A stretch of 64,000 nt of DNA from Acinetobacter soli (lineage in GTDB: Bacteria > Pseudomonadota > Gammaproteobacteria > Pseudomonadales > Moraxellaceae). How positions within the stretch are numbered: position 1 is the first letter of the stretch; every line of letters starts with the position of its first letter. The translations under genes were made by a program, and so were the position numbers. The stretch is from positions 1-64,000 of the forward strand of contig NZ_BBNM01000009.1 in assembly GCF_000760595.1 (NCBI RefSeq). Direction: 5' to 3'. This document shows, piece by piece, positions 28,378-36,316 of the stretch. The notes below the pieces were generated by a model. It was not told the origin of the DNA. It saw only the letters and a list, made by a program, of their open reading frames with translations, and made no database searches.

Positions 28378-29259
28378 TTATTTCACAAAAGGCCAGACAT
28401 CTGGATCAACATAATCCTGATCGATTCGATAACCATTTTCAATGGCCTCTTTTTCGTCCATTTCTCTGGACTTTTTAGCTCGTAAAACTTCTTGTTTAAA
28501 TGCTTGCTCTAGCTCTTGTGGGGTCATTTTGTAAGCATCTGATATCATATTTCTTTCGGCATAGCGAATAGTTTCAAACGCATAGCGAACGATATATTGT
28601 TCTTTACCGTCTTCTGTTTTTTTAGTTTGTTTTAATCTAATGCTGACAAAAATACCATTGGTATATAGACGATATCCAATCGAGTTTCCAACGCTTTTAC
28701 TTATAATTTTTTGCCACTCTTCGTAACTAAAGATATAACCAGGATCGATAACATAACCCGATTCCATTAAATATCGAAGATTATTTTCTTTTGCGATGCG
28801 CGGTGTACCTTTTATAAAATAATTTTTCCATCCAGCCTGATTGATTCGTTTCATTAATTCGACATAACCTTGGTAAGCGTGTTCGGGCGTTACAAACTCT
28901 TCTTTATTCAAACCTGAGTTAATGCGAAGTTTTTGAATCCCATCTTCTGGATTAAATGAAGTGCCTAAAACGGAAAAGACGTGATCAATCACCAAGCTAT
29001 TGACACCATTTTCAATCTTGATCTTTCCTAAGTTTGGGGGAATAAAATCTAATTCTTTAAATCCTGCGCCAGAAGGGTGGCTTTCGGAACGGCTAAGCTG
29101 ATGCTGAGCAAAATCTTTAAATCCTTGTGGGCCGAAATGTAAAGAATAAGGCGGTTGATGGACGAAATTTTTATTGGATTCATCTAAAGTGGGTTGGCAG
29201 GCGCATAGAAGTAAACCAAAGAGCACAAAAGTGAGATAACAGATTCGATTTGTACTCAT
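28378..29259 (-). CDS. Lipoprotein, second copy of a tandem paralogous pair (possible immunity protein)
   Basis: A 293-residue predicted lipoprotein with signal peptide and lipobox (FGLLLCAC). After the signal it is strongly similar throughout to the neighbouring lipoprotein, sharing SLHFGPQGFKDFAQHQL, SHPSGAGFK and an identical C-terminus (IDQDYVDPDVWPFVK). I recognise no named domain. Its place at the end of a headless-VgrG/candidate-effector/lipoprotein row suggests an immunity protein for a toxin acting in the periplasm or envelope. That function is inferred only from arrangement. Confidence 0.7.
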   Translation of the reverse strand: MSTNRICYLTFVLFGLLLCACQPTLDESNKNFVHQPPYSLHFGPQGFKDFAQHQLSRSESHPSGAGFKELDFIPPNLGKIKIENGVNSLVIDHVFSVLGTSFNPEDGIQKLRINSGLNKEEFVTPEHAYQGYVELMKRINQAGWKNYFIKGTPRIAKENNLRYLMESGYVIDPGYIFSYEEWQKIISKSVGNSIGYRLYTNGIFVSIRLKQTKKTEDGKEQYIVRYAFETIRYAERNMISDAYKMTPQELEQAFKQEVLRAKKSREMDEKEAIENGYRIDQDYVDPDVWPFVK

Positions 29260-29283
29260 GGCATTCTCATCACTGAAAATTAA

Positions 29284-30174
29284 TTATTTCACAAAAGGCC
29301 AAACATCTGGATCAACATAATCCTGATCGATTCGATAGCCATTTTCAATGGCCTCTTTTTCAGCCATTTCTCTAGCATTCTGGTTTTGTAAAAGCTGTTG
29401 TTTAAATGCTTGCTCTAGCTCTTTTGAGGTGATTTCGTAACCATTAGGAATAGAGTTTCTTTCATCATACCGAATGGTTTCCAATGCATAGCGAACGATA
29501 TATTGCTCTTTACCATCTTCTGTTTTTTTAGTTTGATCAATATCAAGGTTCAAAAGAATACCCTTGGCATATAGACGATATCCAATCGAGTTTCCAACGC
29601 TTTCACTTATAATTTTTTGCCACTCTTCGTAACTGAAGATATAACTAGGGTCGATAACATAACCAGATTCCATTAAATATCGAAGATTATCTTCTTTTGC
29701 GATGCGCGGCATACTTTTTATAAAATAATTTTTCCATCCAGCCTGATTGATTCGTTTCATTAATTCGACATAACCTTGATAAGCCTGTTCGGGCGTTACA
29801 AACTCTTCTTTGTTGAGGCCTGTATCAATATCAAGACCCTGAATCCCATCTTCTGGATTAAATGAAGTGCCTAAAACAGAAAAGACGTGATCAATCATCA
29901 AACTATTTCCACCGTTTTCAATCCTGATCTTTCCTAAGTCTGGTGGTGTAAACTTTAACGTTTTAAATCCTGCGCCAGAGGGATGGCTTTCGGAACGGTT
30001 AAGCTGATGCTGAGCAAAATCTTTAAATCCTTGTGGGCCGAAATGTAAAGAATAAGACGGTTGATTCATGGAATTTTTCTCTAGTTTTTTGGGATCTGGT
30101 TGACAAGCAGTGACAAGTAAACTGATGAGTAAACTTATAATGAAACAAATAATTCGATTAAATCTTTCCATCAT
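29284..30174 (-). CDS. Lipoprotein, first copy of a tandem paralogous pair (possible immunity protein)
   Basis: A 296-residue predicted lipoprotein with signal peptide and lipobox (LLVTAC). The chosen ATG (30172-30174; a second ATG follows at once) overlaps the end of the upstream gene by 17 bp and has AAGGAC before it, so translation is probably coupled. It is a close paralogue of the next gene, the differences lying mostly in the signal peptide, the 200-260 region and the pre-C-terminal helix. Coupling to a candidate effector fits a type VI immunity protein. No domain recognised. Confidence 0.72.
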   Translation of the reverse strand: MMERFNRIICFIISLLISLLVTACQPDPKKLEKNSMNQPSYSLHFGPQGFKDFAQHQLNRSESHPSGAGFKTLKFTPPDLGKIRIENGGNSLMIDHVFSVLGTSFNPEDGIQGLDIDTGLNKEEFVTPEQAYQGYVELMKRINQAGWKNYFIKSMPRIAKEDNLRYLMESGYVIDPSYIFSYEEWQKIISESVGNSIGYRLYAKGILLNLDIDQTKKTEDGKEQYIVRYALETIRYDERNSIPNGYEITSKELEQAFKQQLLQNQNAREMAEKEAIENGYRIDQDYVDPDVWPFVK

Positions 30175-31312
30175 TACTGTCCTTGTCCACTTTAAAATCT
30201 GCTTGACTGTTGCCCCAGCCTGCAATAATTCCCAGTTCCTTTTCTAAAAAAGAACGACCATGCTCATTGAGCATTAATCGATGGTATTTCTTTGCAGCCT
30301 CATTAATCCATTCCATACGGCTATCATAATTTTCAACTTTTGTATGCGGTAATGGTTCGCTATAGACCGACTCGGGTAATTCATCAATTACACCATTATG
30401 GCGTCCTTGGTAGACTCGTTTCATGCTTTGCATATTGTATGTACTTGGCAAAATAGTTTGAGACACTCTGACGGATTTAACTGCCCCAGCACAGTAATCG
30501 CTTGAAAGCACTAAGGTACTATCTGGTAGTCTTGTAACACGTTGAAAGATGGCTTGTTTTTCTACTTTCCAGTCATTCCAGACTAATTTTTGCAAAATGT
30601 TGAATTGTTCTTGCACAGCGATCGCCATCAAATGCTTGAATAAAATACCTTTTGATACTTTAAAATTTTCCTGTCTACTTGTTCCTTTTCTCTTAAAAAT
30701 AGCCTCTATTTTGGGCAGATACCCAAATGCATCTATTATTTCATTGGTGCACTTTAACTGCTCAATGATCGGTAAACAGCCTGACCAAGGAATATTATAA
30801 ACTTGAGATTTAATATGGGTAAATTGAGAAACATTTCTTAGTTTTTTACAGCTTTGAAACGTGGCTGGCGACATGCTCCAAGCATAGTGCCAAGGTGCAA
30901 TGTCCATAAATAACCATAAATTGCCTTTGGCAAAAGAGTGAATAGGATCTCGTACTAGACCAATAGGAAACCATTTATAACCCCATGTTGTTAATCCATG
31001 TTTAAAAATTGCAGCGACTGTTTTTGAAGCAAATGCGCCAAGCCCCATCCAATAGTAACGACCAATCAACTGCTTATTGCCATGTATCTCTTGCTCAAGA
31101 TAAATCTTTGCATAAACGGAGGCGATTCGCCGTGCTCTCGCTTCATATCCAGGTTCTAATTTATATAAATTTTTATTTTTATCTTTTAAGTTAGAAACAC
31201 GTTTTATTGCTACTTGTTGGTGGATTTCCCAGAAGGTTAAGCAATCGCATTGAAGGGTTTTGCAGCTGTTTTCTTGGGTGTTGGTATTTCCTTCCCAATT
31301 CAAAGTTCCCAT
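30158..31312 (-). CDS. Candidate type VI secretion effector (unknown activity)
   Basis: A 384-residue protein without signal peptide. A central segment is striking: RYYWMGLGAFASKTVAA, then GNLWLFMDIAPWHYAWS. This loosely recalls DUF2515-type proteins, a resemblance I cannot verify. It starts 5 bp after a VgrG C-terminal fragment (AAGGAG about ten bases before the ATG), and its 3' end overlaps the first lipoprotein gene. VgrG tail, cargo, then lipoprotein is a common type VI effector/immunity order, so an effector role is inferred from position. No catalytic residues identified. Confidence 0.6.
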   Translation of the reverse strand: MGTLNWEGNTNTQENSCKTLQCDCLTFWEIHQQVAIKRVSNLKDKNKNLYKLEPGYEARARRIASVYAKIYLEQEIHGNKQLIGRYYWMGLGAFASKTVAAIFKHGLTTWGYKWFPIGLVRDPIHSFAKGNLWLFMDIAPWHYAWSMSPATFQSCKKLRNVSQFTHIKSQVYNIPWSGCLPIIEQLKCTNEIIDAFGYLPKIEAIFKRKGTSRQENFKVSKGILFKHLMAIAVQEQFNILQKLVWNDWKVEKQAIFQRVTRLPDSTLVLSSDYCAGAVKSVRVSQTILPSTYNMQSMKRVYQGRHNGVIDELPESVYSEPLPHTKVENYDSRMEWINEAAKKYHRLMLNEHGRSFLEKELGIIAGWGNSQADFKVDKDSNDGKI

Positions 31313-31317
31313 TCGCT

Positions 31318-31665
31318 TTAATCTCCTTCGTCTTCAACTTCTAAAGAAATCCAGTTTAAATCAACACGCAAATTTTCTTCCGCTGGAGTATTAATACGTT
31401 TTGATAAGCCTTTTCGATCTGTTGTAGAGACAAAACTTTGTTCTTGACTGGAAACACGATATTCCACATCTGACATTTCTTCACCAGATGGTAAAGTTAA
31501 TTTAAATTTTTCGTTGTAAGGTTCAAATGAAGGCAAACCTTGAATATCCACTCCAACTTCTGAACCCTGTTGAAACAGATGCTGGCCAGCTTTAGCCTCA
31601 AACTTTGAAGGTGTAATAATGGTGATACCATTTTTATTAATGATGATTTGAGAACCACCTGCCAT
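31318..31665 (-). CDS. VgrG C-terminal fragment (DUF2345 end plus extension)
   Basis: A 115-residue protein whose first ~35 residues (AGGSQIIINKNGITIITPSK, then FEAKAGQHLF) are the last strands of the DUF2345 region at the end of type VI VgrG spikes. The rest has the VEYRVSSQ / STTDRKGLSKRI pattern of the transthyretin-like extension seen on many VgrG and PAAR proteins. The gp27/gp5 spike core is missing: upstream in frame there is a TAA six codons before the ATG. It has a plausible AGG site, so it may be expressed as a separate adaptor, or be a decayed vgrG whose 3' end was kept with its cargo. Confidence 0.72.
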   Translation of the reverse strand: MAGGSQIIINKNGITIITPSKFEAKAGQHLFQQGSEVGVDIQGLPSFEPYNEKFKLTLPSGEEMSDVEYRVSSQEQSFVSTTDRKGLSKRINTPAEENLRVDLNWISLEVEDEGD

Positions 31666-31750
31666 AGCTTTACCTATTTTTTATTAATTTATAAAAATAG
31701 CCCAATGTGGACTAATATAAGAAAAATAAATCAGTATTTTCGAGTAGAAA

Positions 31751-32455
31751 ATGACATTTATCATCGCGATTCAATTAAATGATAGCATTATTGTTGCAGC
31801 AGACAATAAGAAAGTTGTAGTCGAAAACTCAGATGAATTACGATTTCGTTCAATTCACGCGACCAAAATTCGAATGTGGGAAAATGGGATAATTACTGGA
31901 GCTGGAGAAGATATTGTCATACATAGAGCGGTTGAACTCTTTAAAAGTATTGCAAATCAAAATTTAGATAAATTACCTCTATGCTTGAATGTATCCAGAG
32001 AAATCAGAGAGTTAGAGATTGGTTCAAATCACGATCAGGTTGAAAATACAAAGTTACTTCATTCGAGTTATTCAGAAAAAGGCGCTCAGCTTTATATCAC
32101 TCAAAGATTTGAATCCAGTCAACCCTATATAATGAGCACTGTAGAATCGATGGAGATTATTGTTTGGCTATTTGACCCCAATATTGAGAAAATTCATTAC
32201 GATTTACAACAACTACAACAAAATTTAAGAGACTTCACTACATTTTCCACGCAAATAGAGTGGGTGCATTATTATCTTCGCTATTTATGTCCAATTTTTA
32301 AAAAACAAAGTCGACAAGATTCATGGATGAGTCAAAGTTTTGATTTCTTTTTTCAAACAAAAGAGGATTATTTAATAGGTCATATTCCCAATACTCAAAT
32401 TTCAGATTTAGATATTGAATTCAAAGAAATTACACCAGCTAGCGTATCGATATAA
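31751..32455 (+). CDS. Stand-alone protein with HslV/proteasome-like Ntn-hydrolase N-terminus
   Basis: A 234-residue protein whose N-terminus (MTFIIAIQLNDSIIVAADNK) reads like HslV and proteasome beta subunits (MTTIVSVRRNG..VIAGDG). Counting from the Thr that Met removal would expose, Thr1 and Asp17 align exactly, and the Lys of ATKIRM aligns with HslV Lys33 after a five-residue insertion. GIITGAGEDIVIHRAVELF matches HslV's AGFAGGTADAFTLFELF. The C-terminal ~130 residues are not recognised. It is divergent from the type VI cassette and has no HslU partner nearby. A threonine-hydrolase or pseudo-enzyme role is inference. Confidence 0.62.
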   Translation: MTFIIAIQLNDSIIVAADNKKVVVENSDELRFRSIHATKIRMWENGIITGAGEDIVIHRAVELFKSIANQNLDKLPLCLNVSREIRELEIGSNHDQVENTKLLHSSYSEKGAQLYITQRFESSQPYIMSTVESMEIIVWLFDPNIEKIHYDLQQLQQNLRDFTTFSTQIEWVHYYLRYLCPIFKKQSRQDSWMSQSFDFFFQTKEDYLIGHIPNTQISDLDIEFKEITPASVSI

Positions 32456-32596
32456 GACAGGTCATTTAGCTTATAGCCCGAACAAAAAGATTTACGATAA
32501 AAAGATTCATCGCAAGAGTGTGTACTTAAGATGAGATGTAAAACCGCACAGTACTCTTATCAATAAAACCGTTATTAAATATCCAAAAAAAGCATT

Positions 32597-32624
32597 TTGT
32601 TGATGAATCAAAGCTCGTTATGCT
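32597..32624 (+). promoter_or_regulatory. Candidate sigma-70 promoter for cysI
   Basis: TTGTTG (32597-32602) and TATGCT (32619-32624) are separated by 16 bp, with the -10 element 36 bp before the cysI ATG. Match is moderate; no transcription start data. Confidence 0.4.
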
Positions 32625-32659
32625 AGACGCCTTTATAATGAATCTACTAGCCATACGCC

Positions 32660-34303
32660 ATGTATTTATATACTGATTTCGATCAACAGTTGATTAATGA
32701 ACGCGTTGCTCAGTTCCGTGATCAAACCGAACGCTACTTAGCTGGAAAGCTCACCGAAGATGAATACCGTCCATTGCGTTTGCAAAATGGTCTTTACGTA
32801 CAGCGTTATGCACCGATGCTGCGTATCGCGGTGCCGTATGGCTTGATGAATTCAAAACAATTACGCAAAATTGCAGAAATTTCAAAAGAATATGACCGTG
32901 GATATGCACACGTTTCTACGCGTCAAAATATTCAGTTGAACTGGCCAGCACTTGAAAATGTACCCGATATATTGGCAGAGCTTGCTACAGTACAAATGCA
33001 TGCCATTCAAACCAGTGGTAACTGTATTCGTAATACCACTACAGATCAGTATGCGGGTGTTGTTGCAGGTGAAATTGCCGATCCGCGCCCGACCTGTGAA
33101 TTGATTCGTCAGTGGAGTACATTCCATCCAGAATTTGCGTTTTTACCACGTAAATTCAAAATTGCGGTGTCTGCACTTGAAGAGAAAGATCGTGCTGCAA
33201 CGTCGTTTCATGACATTGGTGTCTATATTGTCAAAAACGATGCAGGTGAGATCGGCTATAAAATTAAAGTAGGTGGTGGTTTAGGCCGTACCCCAATTAT
33301 TGGAAGTGTCATTCGTGAGTTTTTACCACGTGAAGACCTCATTGCCTATTTAGATGCCGTCCTTCGCGTATACAACTTACACGGCCGTCGTGATAACAAA
33401 TATAAAGCACGTATCAAAATTTTGGTCAAAGCTTTAACACCTGCGGTATTTGCTGAGAAAGTAGAAGCCGAGTTTGCACAAATCCGCGAATCTTTAAAAA
33501 TTCAGCCTGAAGTGTTAAATAAACTGGATCAGGTGTTCACACCATTTACTTATCAAGCGTTGAACGACGAAGATTTCAGTACAGTGTTTGCCGAGCATCC
33601 AAAATTCAAGCAGTGGTACAACATCAATACCAATGCCCATAAAGTCAAAGGCTATCGTATTGTAAACATTAGCTTGAAGCGTGCAGGGGTTGCGCCAGGC
33701 GATATGACCACAGAAGAAATGAATTTGATTGCGGATCTGGCAGACCAATATACCTTTGGTGAGCTACGTACCACACACGAACAAAATATTTCACTGGTCG
33801 ATGTGCCTCAAAAAGATTTGTTTGCCTTGTGGCAAACGCTTGAGCAGCACAATATGGCCCGTGCGCATATTGGCTTCCTGACCGACATTATTTGCTGTCC
33901 GGGGGGTGATTTCTGTTCATTGGCAAATGCGAAATCGATTCCAATTTCAGAAGCCATTACGCGTCGTTTTGAAGATCTCGATACCATCTATAACTTGGGT
34001 GAGCTTGATCTGAATATTTCAGGCTGTATGAATGCCTGCGGTCATCACCATGTCGGTAATATTGGTATTTTAGGCGTAGATAAAAAAGGCGCAGAATTTT
34101 ACCAGATCACGCTCGGCGGTAACGCAGATCACGATGCTTCGATTGGCGACATCTTGGGGCCATCATTTGCAGCCGATGCCGTACCTGATGTGGTAGAAGA
34201 AATTTTAAATACCTATCTGGATTTACGTCAGGATCAAGAACGTTTTATTGATACCTATCGCCGTGTTGGCATTCAACCTTTTAAGGAGCGCGCATATGCT
34301 TAA
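32660..34303 (+). CDS. cysI: Sulfite reductase hemoprotein (nitrite/sulfite reductase family)
   Basis: A 547-residue siroheme/4Fe-4S reductase for assimilatory reduction of sulfite to sulfide. It has the duplicated ferredoxin-like and siroheme domains. The cluster cysteines are in CCPGGDFCSLANA and SGCMNACGHH, the standard C-x5-C and C-x3-C layout. Substrate-side residues lie in the N-terminal QRYAPMLRIAVPYG and TRQNIQLNW segments. The DUF934 gene downstream overlaps it, a pairing typical of Acinetobacter and Pseudomonas sulfite reductases. The family also includes nitrite reductases, but context favours sulfite. Confidence 0.92.
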   Translation: MYLYTDFDQQLINERVAQFRDQTERYLAGKLTEDEYRPLRLQNGLYVQRYAPMLRIAVPYGLMNSKQLRKIAEISKEYDRGYAHVSTRQNIQLNWPALENVPDILAELATVQMHAIQTSGNCIRNTTTDQYAGVVAGEIADPRPTCELIRQWSTFHPEFAFLPRKFKIAVSALEEKDRAATSFHDIGVYIVKNDAGEIGYKIKVGGGLGRTPIIGSVIREFLPREDLIAYLDAVLRVYNLHGRRDNKYKARIKILVKALTPAVFAEKVEAEFAQIRESLKIQPEVLNKLDQVFTPFTYQALNDEDFSTVFAEHPKFKQWYNINTNAHKVKGYRIVNISLKRAGVAPGDMTTEEMNLIADLADQYTFGELRTTHEQNISLVDVPQKDLFALWQTLEQHNMARAHIGFLTDIICCPGGDFCSLANAKSIPISEAITRRFEDLDTIYNLGELDLNISGCMNACGHHHVGNIGILGVDKKGAEFYQITLGGNADHDASIGDILGPSFAADAVPDVVEEILNTYLDLRQDQERFIDTYRRVGIQPFKERAYA

Positions 34304-34781
34304 TCCAGCATTACAGGTGCTTGCTAAAGACGGCAGCATTGCAGATAACACCTATCAACCGATTGCCGAAGACGGTGTGATTCCGGCAGGGGATGTGGTG
34401 GTGACCACTGCACAACTGGATCAACTTACCGCGATCCAAGGCAAAAAAGCGCTATACATCACGGTGAATGACTCACCAGAAACGCATCAATTTCCGCTGG
34501 ATCAGCTCGATGCGATTTTTATTGAGTTTGCAGGTTTCAATGATGGCCGTGGTTATTCATTTGCTGCATTGTTGCGCCGTCAGGGTTATCAAGGTGAACT
34601 ACGTGCAGTCGGTGATATTTTCAAAGATGTACTGAACTACTTAAAACGTTCTGGCTTTGATACGTTTGTCATTAAAGAAGGCAAAGACATTCAGGAAGCT
34701 GCTGCGGGCTTAAATGACTTCCGTCAACCGTATCAGGCTTCTACAGCCGTTCCTCAGGCCGACTATCAAACTGGGGCTTAA
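34296..34781 (+). CDS. DUF934 protein associated with sulfite reductase
   Basis: A 161-residue DUF934 protein. The conserved FAGFNDGRGYSFAALLRR motif and a following GDIFKDVLNYLKRSGFDTF segment identify the family. It overlaps the end of cysI by 8 bp and has AAGGAG eight bases before its ATG, so the two are translationally coupled. DUF934 genes habitually follow this type of sulfite reductase and are thought to support its assembly or electron supply, although the mechanism is not known. Confidence 0.9.
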   Translation: MLNPALQVLAKDGSIADNTYQPIAEDGVIPAGDVVVTTAQLDQLTAIQGKKALYITVNDSPETHQFPLDQLDAIFIEFAGFNDGRGYSFAALLRRQGYQGELRAVGDIFKDVLNYLKRSGFDTFVIKEGKDIQEAAAGLNDFRQPYQASTAVPQADYQTGA

Positions 34782-34800
34782 ACCAGTTGACATTAAAAAA

Positions 34801-34822
34801 GCGGGCTTAAGCCCGCTTTTTT
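34801..34822 (+). terminator. Intrinsic terminator after cysI-DUF934
   Basis: GCGGGCTTAAGCCCGC palindrome followed by six T, with six A just before it, so it may work in both directions. Confidence 0.9.
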
Positions 34823-34898
34823 AATTGCTGACAAATGTGTTCGGGCCATTTAAATCAGATCATGGTGTATGTGAGTGGCGCGTTCTATATCAGCTAAT

Positions 34899-35528
34899 TT
34901 AAACCAAATGATGAGATTGATCGATTAAAAGTAAGCTCGCAATGATGATCATCAATGTACCCGAAACTTGGCTGATACGCTGTGCCGCATATGGCCGGGT
35001 TTTGAGCAGTGCATGAGAACCAATACCCACCGCATAATAAATCACGCTACATGTTGCCAGATGAATCATCCCCAGCACTAAAATTTGGGTTGTAACAGTA
35101 AAACCAGAAGATAAATCTATAAATTGTGGCAGCAAAGCAAAAAACAATAAAAATACTTTCGGATTTAACCCGCTAATGCACAGACCTTTAACCAACCAGT
35201 GCCGTGTCTGACTCGTGGTAGTGAGTAACGCGGAAGAATGACGAAGCTCAGCGGGATTTTTGAGTAAGCCGACTCCGAGCCAGAGTAAATACAGTGCGCC
35301 TGCTGCTGTTAATACCTGAAGCAATAGAGGTGAACCATTCACAATCGCACCAATGCCTGTGGCGACAAGGAGTGTACTCAATGCATGCCCGAGCAGCAGT
35401 CCAAACACAGCAGGAATCACCACTCGTCCACGGATCCCCGCTGTGATGGCATAAGCCCAATCGGCGCCGGGAGTTAAAATAAACAACGCGGAAACACCCC
35501 AAAATGTCAGCAAGGTATTCGTATTCAT
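34899..35528 (-). CDS. LysE family amino-acid exporter
   Basis: A 209-residue membrane protein of the LysE/RhtB family with about six helices. The first helix shows the family pattern ending LFILTPGADWAYAITAG, followed by GLLLGHALSTLL, and GLNPKVFLLFFALLPQF marks the fourth helix. The ATG at 35526-35528 has AGGA eight bases upstream; the much longer open frame to 35837 would run across the divergent Lrp-type gene and is rejected. It is divergent from that regulator, the usual arrangement for an Lrp-controlled exporter. Substrate not known. Confidence 0.9.
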   Translation of the reverse strand: MNTNTLLTFWGVSALFILTPGADWAYAITAGIRGRVVIPAVFGLLLGHALSTLLVATGIGAIVNGSPLLLQVLTAAGALYLLWLGVGLLKNPAELRHSSALLTTTSQTRHWLVKGLCISGLNPKVFLLFFALLPQFIDLSSGFTVTTQILVLGMIHLATCSVIYYAVGIGSHALLKTRPYAAQRISQVSGTLMIIIASLLLIDQSHHLV

Positions 35529-35665
35529 TGTCATCTTCCTAAATTGAATAAGTACAAGCGGGCGTATAAGAGCGTAACGGTATGTAGAAAAGCATAGCCA
35601 GAACAGATTAGAATGTGCTGTTAAAGACTTGCTCAAAAAATGATAAAAAGGAGAGTTTCTTCTAA

Positions 35666-36118
35666 ATGGATAAGATAGATAAGAAGATTCTTGCGGAACT
35701 TCAGCAAAATGGACGATTATCCTTGACCGAGCTGGCTGAAAAAATTGGTTTGAGCCTGTCGCCGTGCCATCGTCGTGTACGCGCACTCGAAGAATCGGGT
35801 GTAATTCGGGGGTACCGTGCCCAGCTTGAACCTGCACTGATTGGATTACAATTTGCCACCATTGTGTTTGTCACGCTACGCGATGGTGACAAAGCCTCGG
35901 TGAGCGCATTTGAAGAAGCGGTGATCGAGATTCCACAAATTGTGCAGGCGCAGCGCCTCTTTGGAGATCCTGATTACATGCTGCATGTGGTAACTAAGGA
36001 TTTGCTGAGTTTTCAAAAACTCTACGATGAGCGCCTTTCAGCTATGCCGAATGTACAGCGTTTAATTTCGACCATGGTCATGAAAAATGTGGTTACCGAT
36101 CGTTTGTATCCTATTTAG
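35666..36118 (+). CDS. Lrp/AsnC family transcriptional regulator
   Basis: A 150-residue Lrp/AsnC regulator. The N-terminal winged helix (IDKKILAELQQNGRLSLTEL, then AEKIGLSLSPCHRRVRALE) binds DNA. The C-terminal RAM/ligand-binding ferredoxin-like domain includes the GDPDYMLHVVTKD segment. It is divergent from the LysE-type exporter 137 bp away and probably controls it in response to an amino acid. AAAGGAGAG lies about ten bases before the start. Confidence 0.92.
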   Translation: MDKIDKKILAELQQNGRLSLTELAEKIGLSLSPCHRRVRALEESGVIRGYRAQLEPALIGLQFATIVFVTLRDGDKASVSAFEEAVIEIPQIVQAQRLFGDPDYMLHVVTKDLLSFQKLYDERLSAMPNVQRLISTMVMKNVVTDRLYPI

Positions 36119-36230
36119 TCAGGTTATGTGGTCTTCATTTGAGTTGATCGATGAATTCGCATTGATAGCTACCAAAAAACGATGTGTAATCTGCTTTAAA
36201 AAGAGAAATATCAAAGCGGTTATTAAAAAA

Positions 36231-36280
36231 TTTACGCAAAATTTACGCCCTGTGTTTTTTGATATATAGAGAATTTACGC
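36231..36280 (+). promoter_or_regulatory. Three phased TTTACGC repeats upstream of kdpA (candidate KdpE site)
   Basis: TTTACGC occurs at 36231-36237, 36242-36248 and 36274-36280, in the same orientation, with start-to-start spacing of 11 and 32 bp, i.e. one and about three helical turns. OmpR-family regulators such as KdpE bind direct repeats with 10-11 bp phasing. The last copy ends 36 bp before the kdpA ATG. Confidence 0.5.
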
Positions 36281-36316
36281 GTTAAATTTCCATACTAATG
36301 TCAACGTATTTAAACG

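Noticed and set aside
34899-35837. 312-residue version of the LysE-type protein
   Set aside because: The extra N-terminus runs across the intergenic region and the divergent Lrp-type gene; the shorter start has a ribosome-binding site and the normal family length.
36250-36316. kdpF small gene before kdpA
   Set aside because: No ~29-residue hydrophobic frame with a start codon is readable in the expected position.
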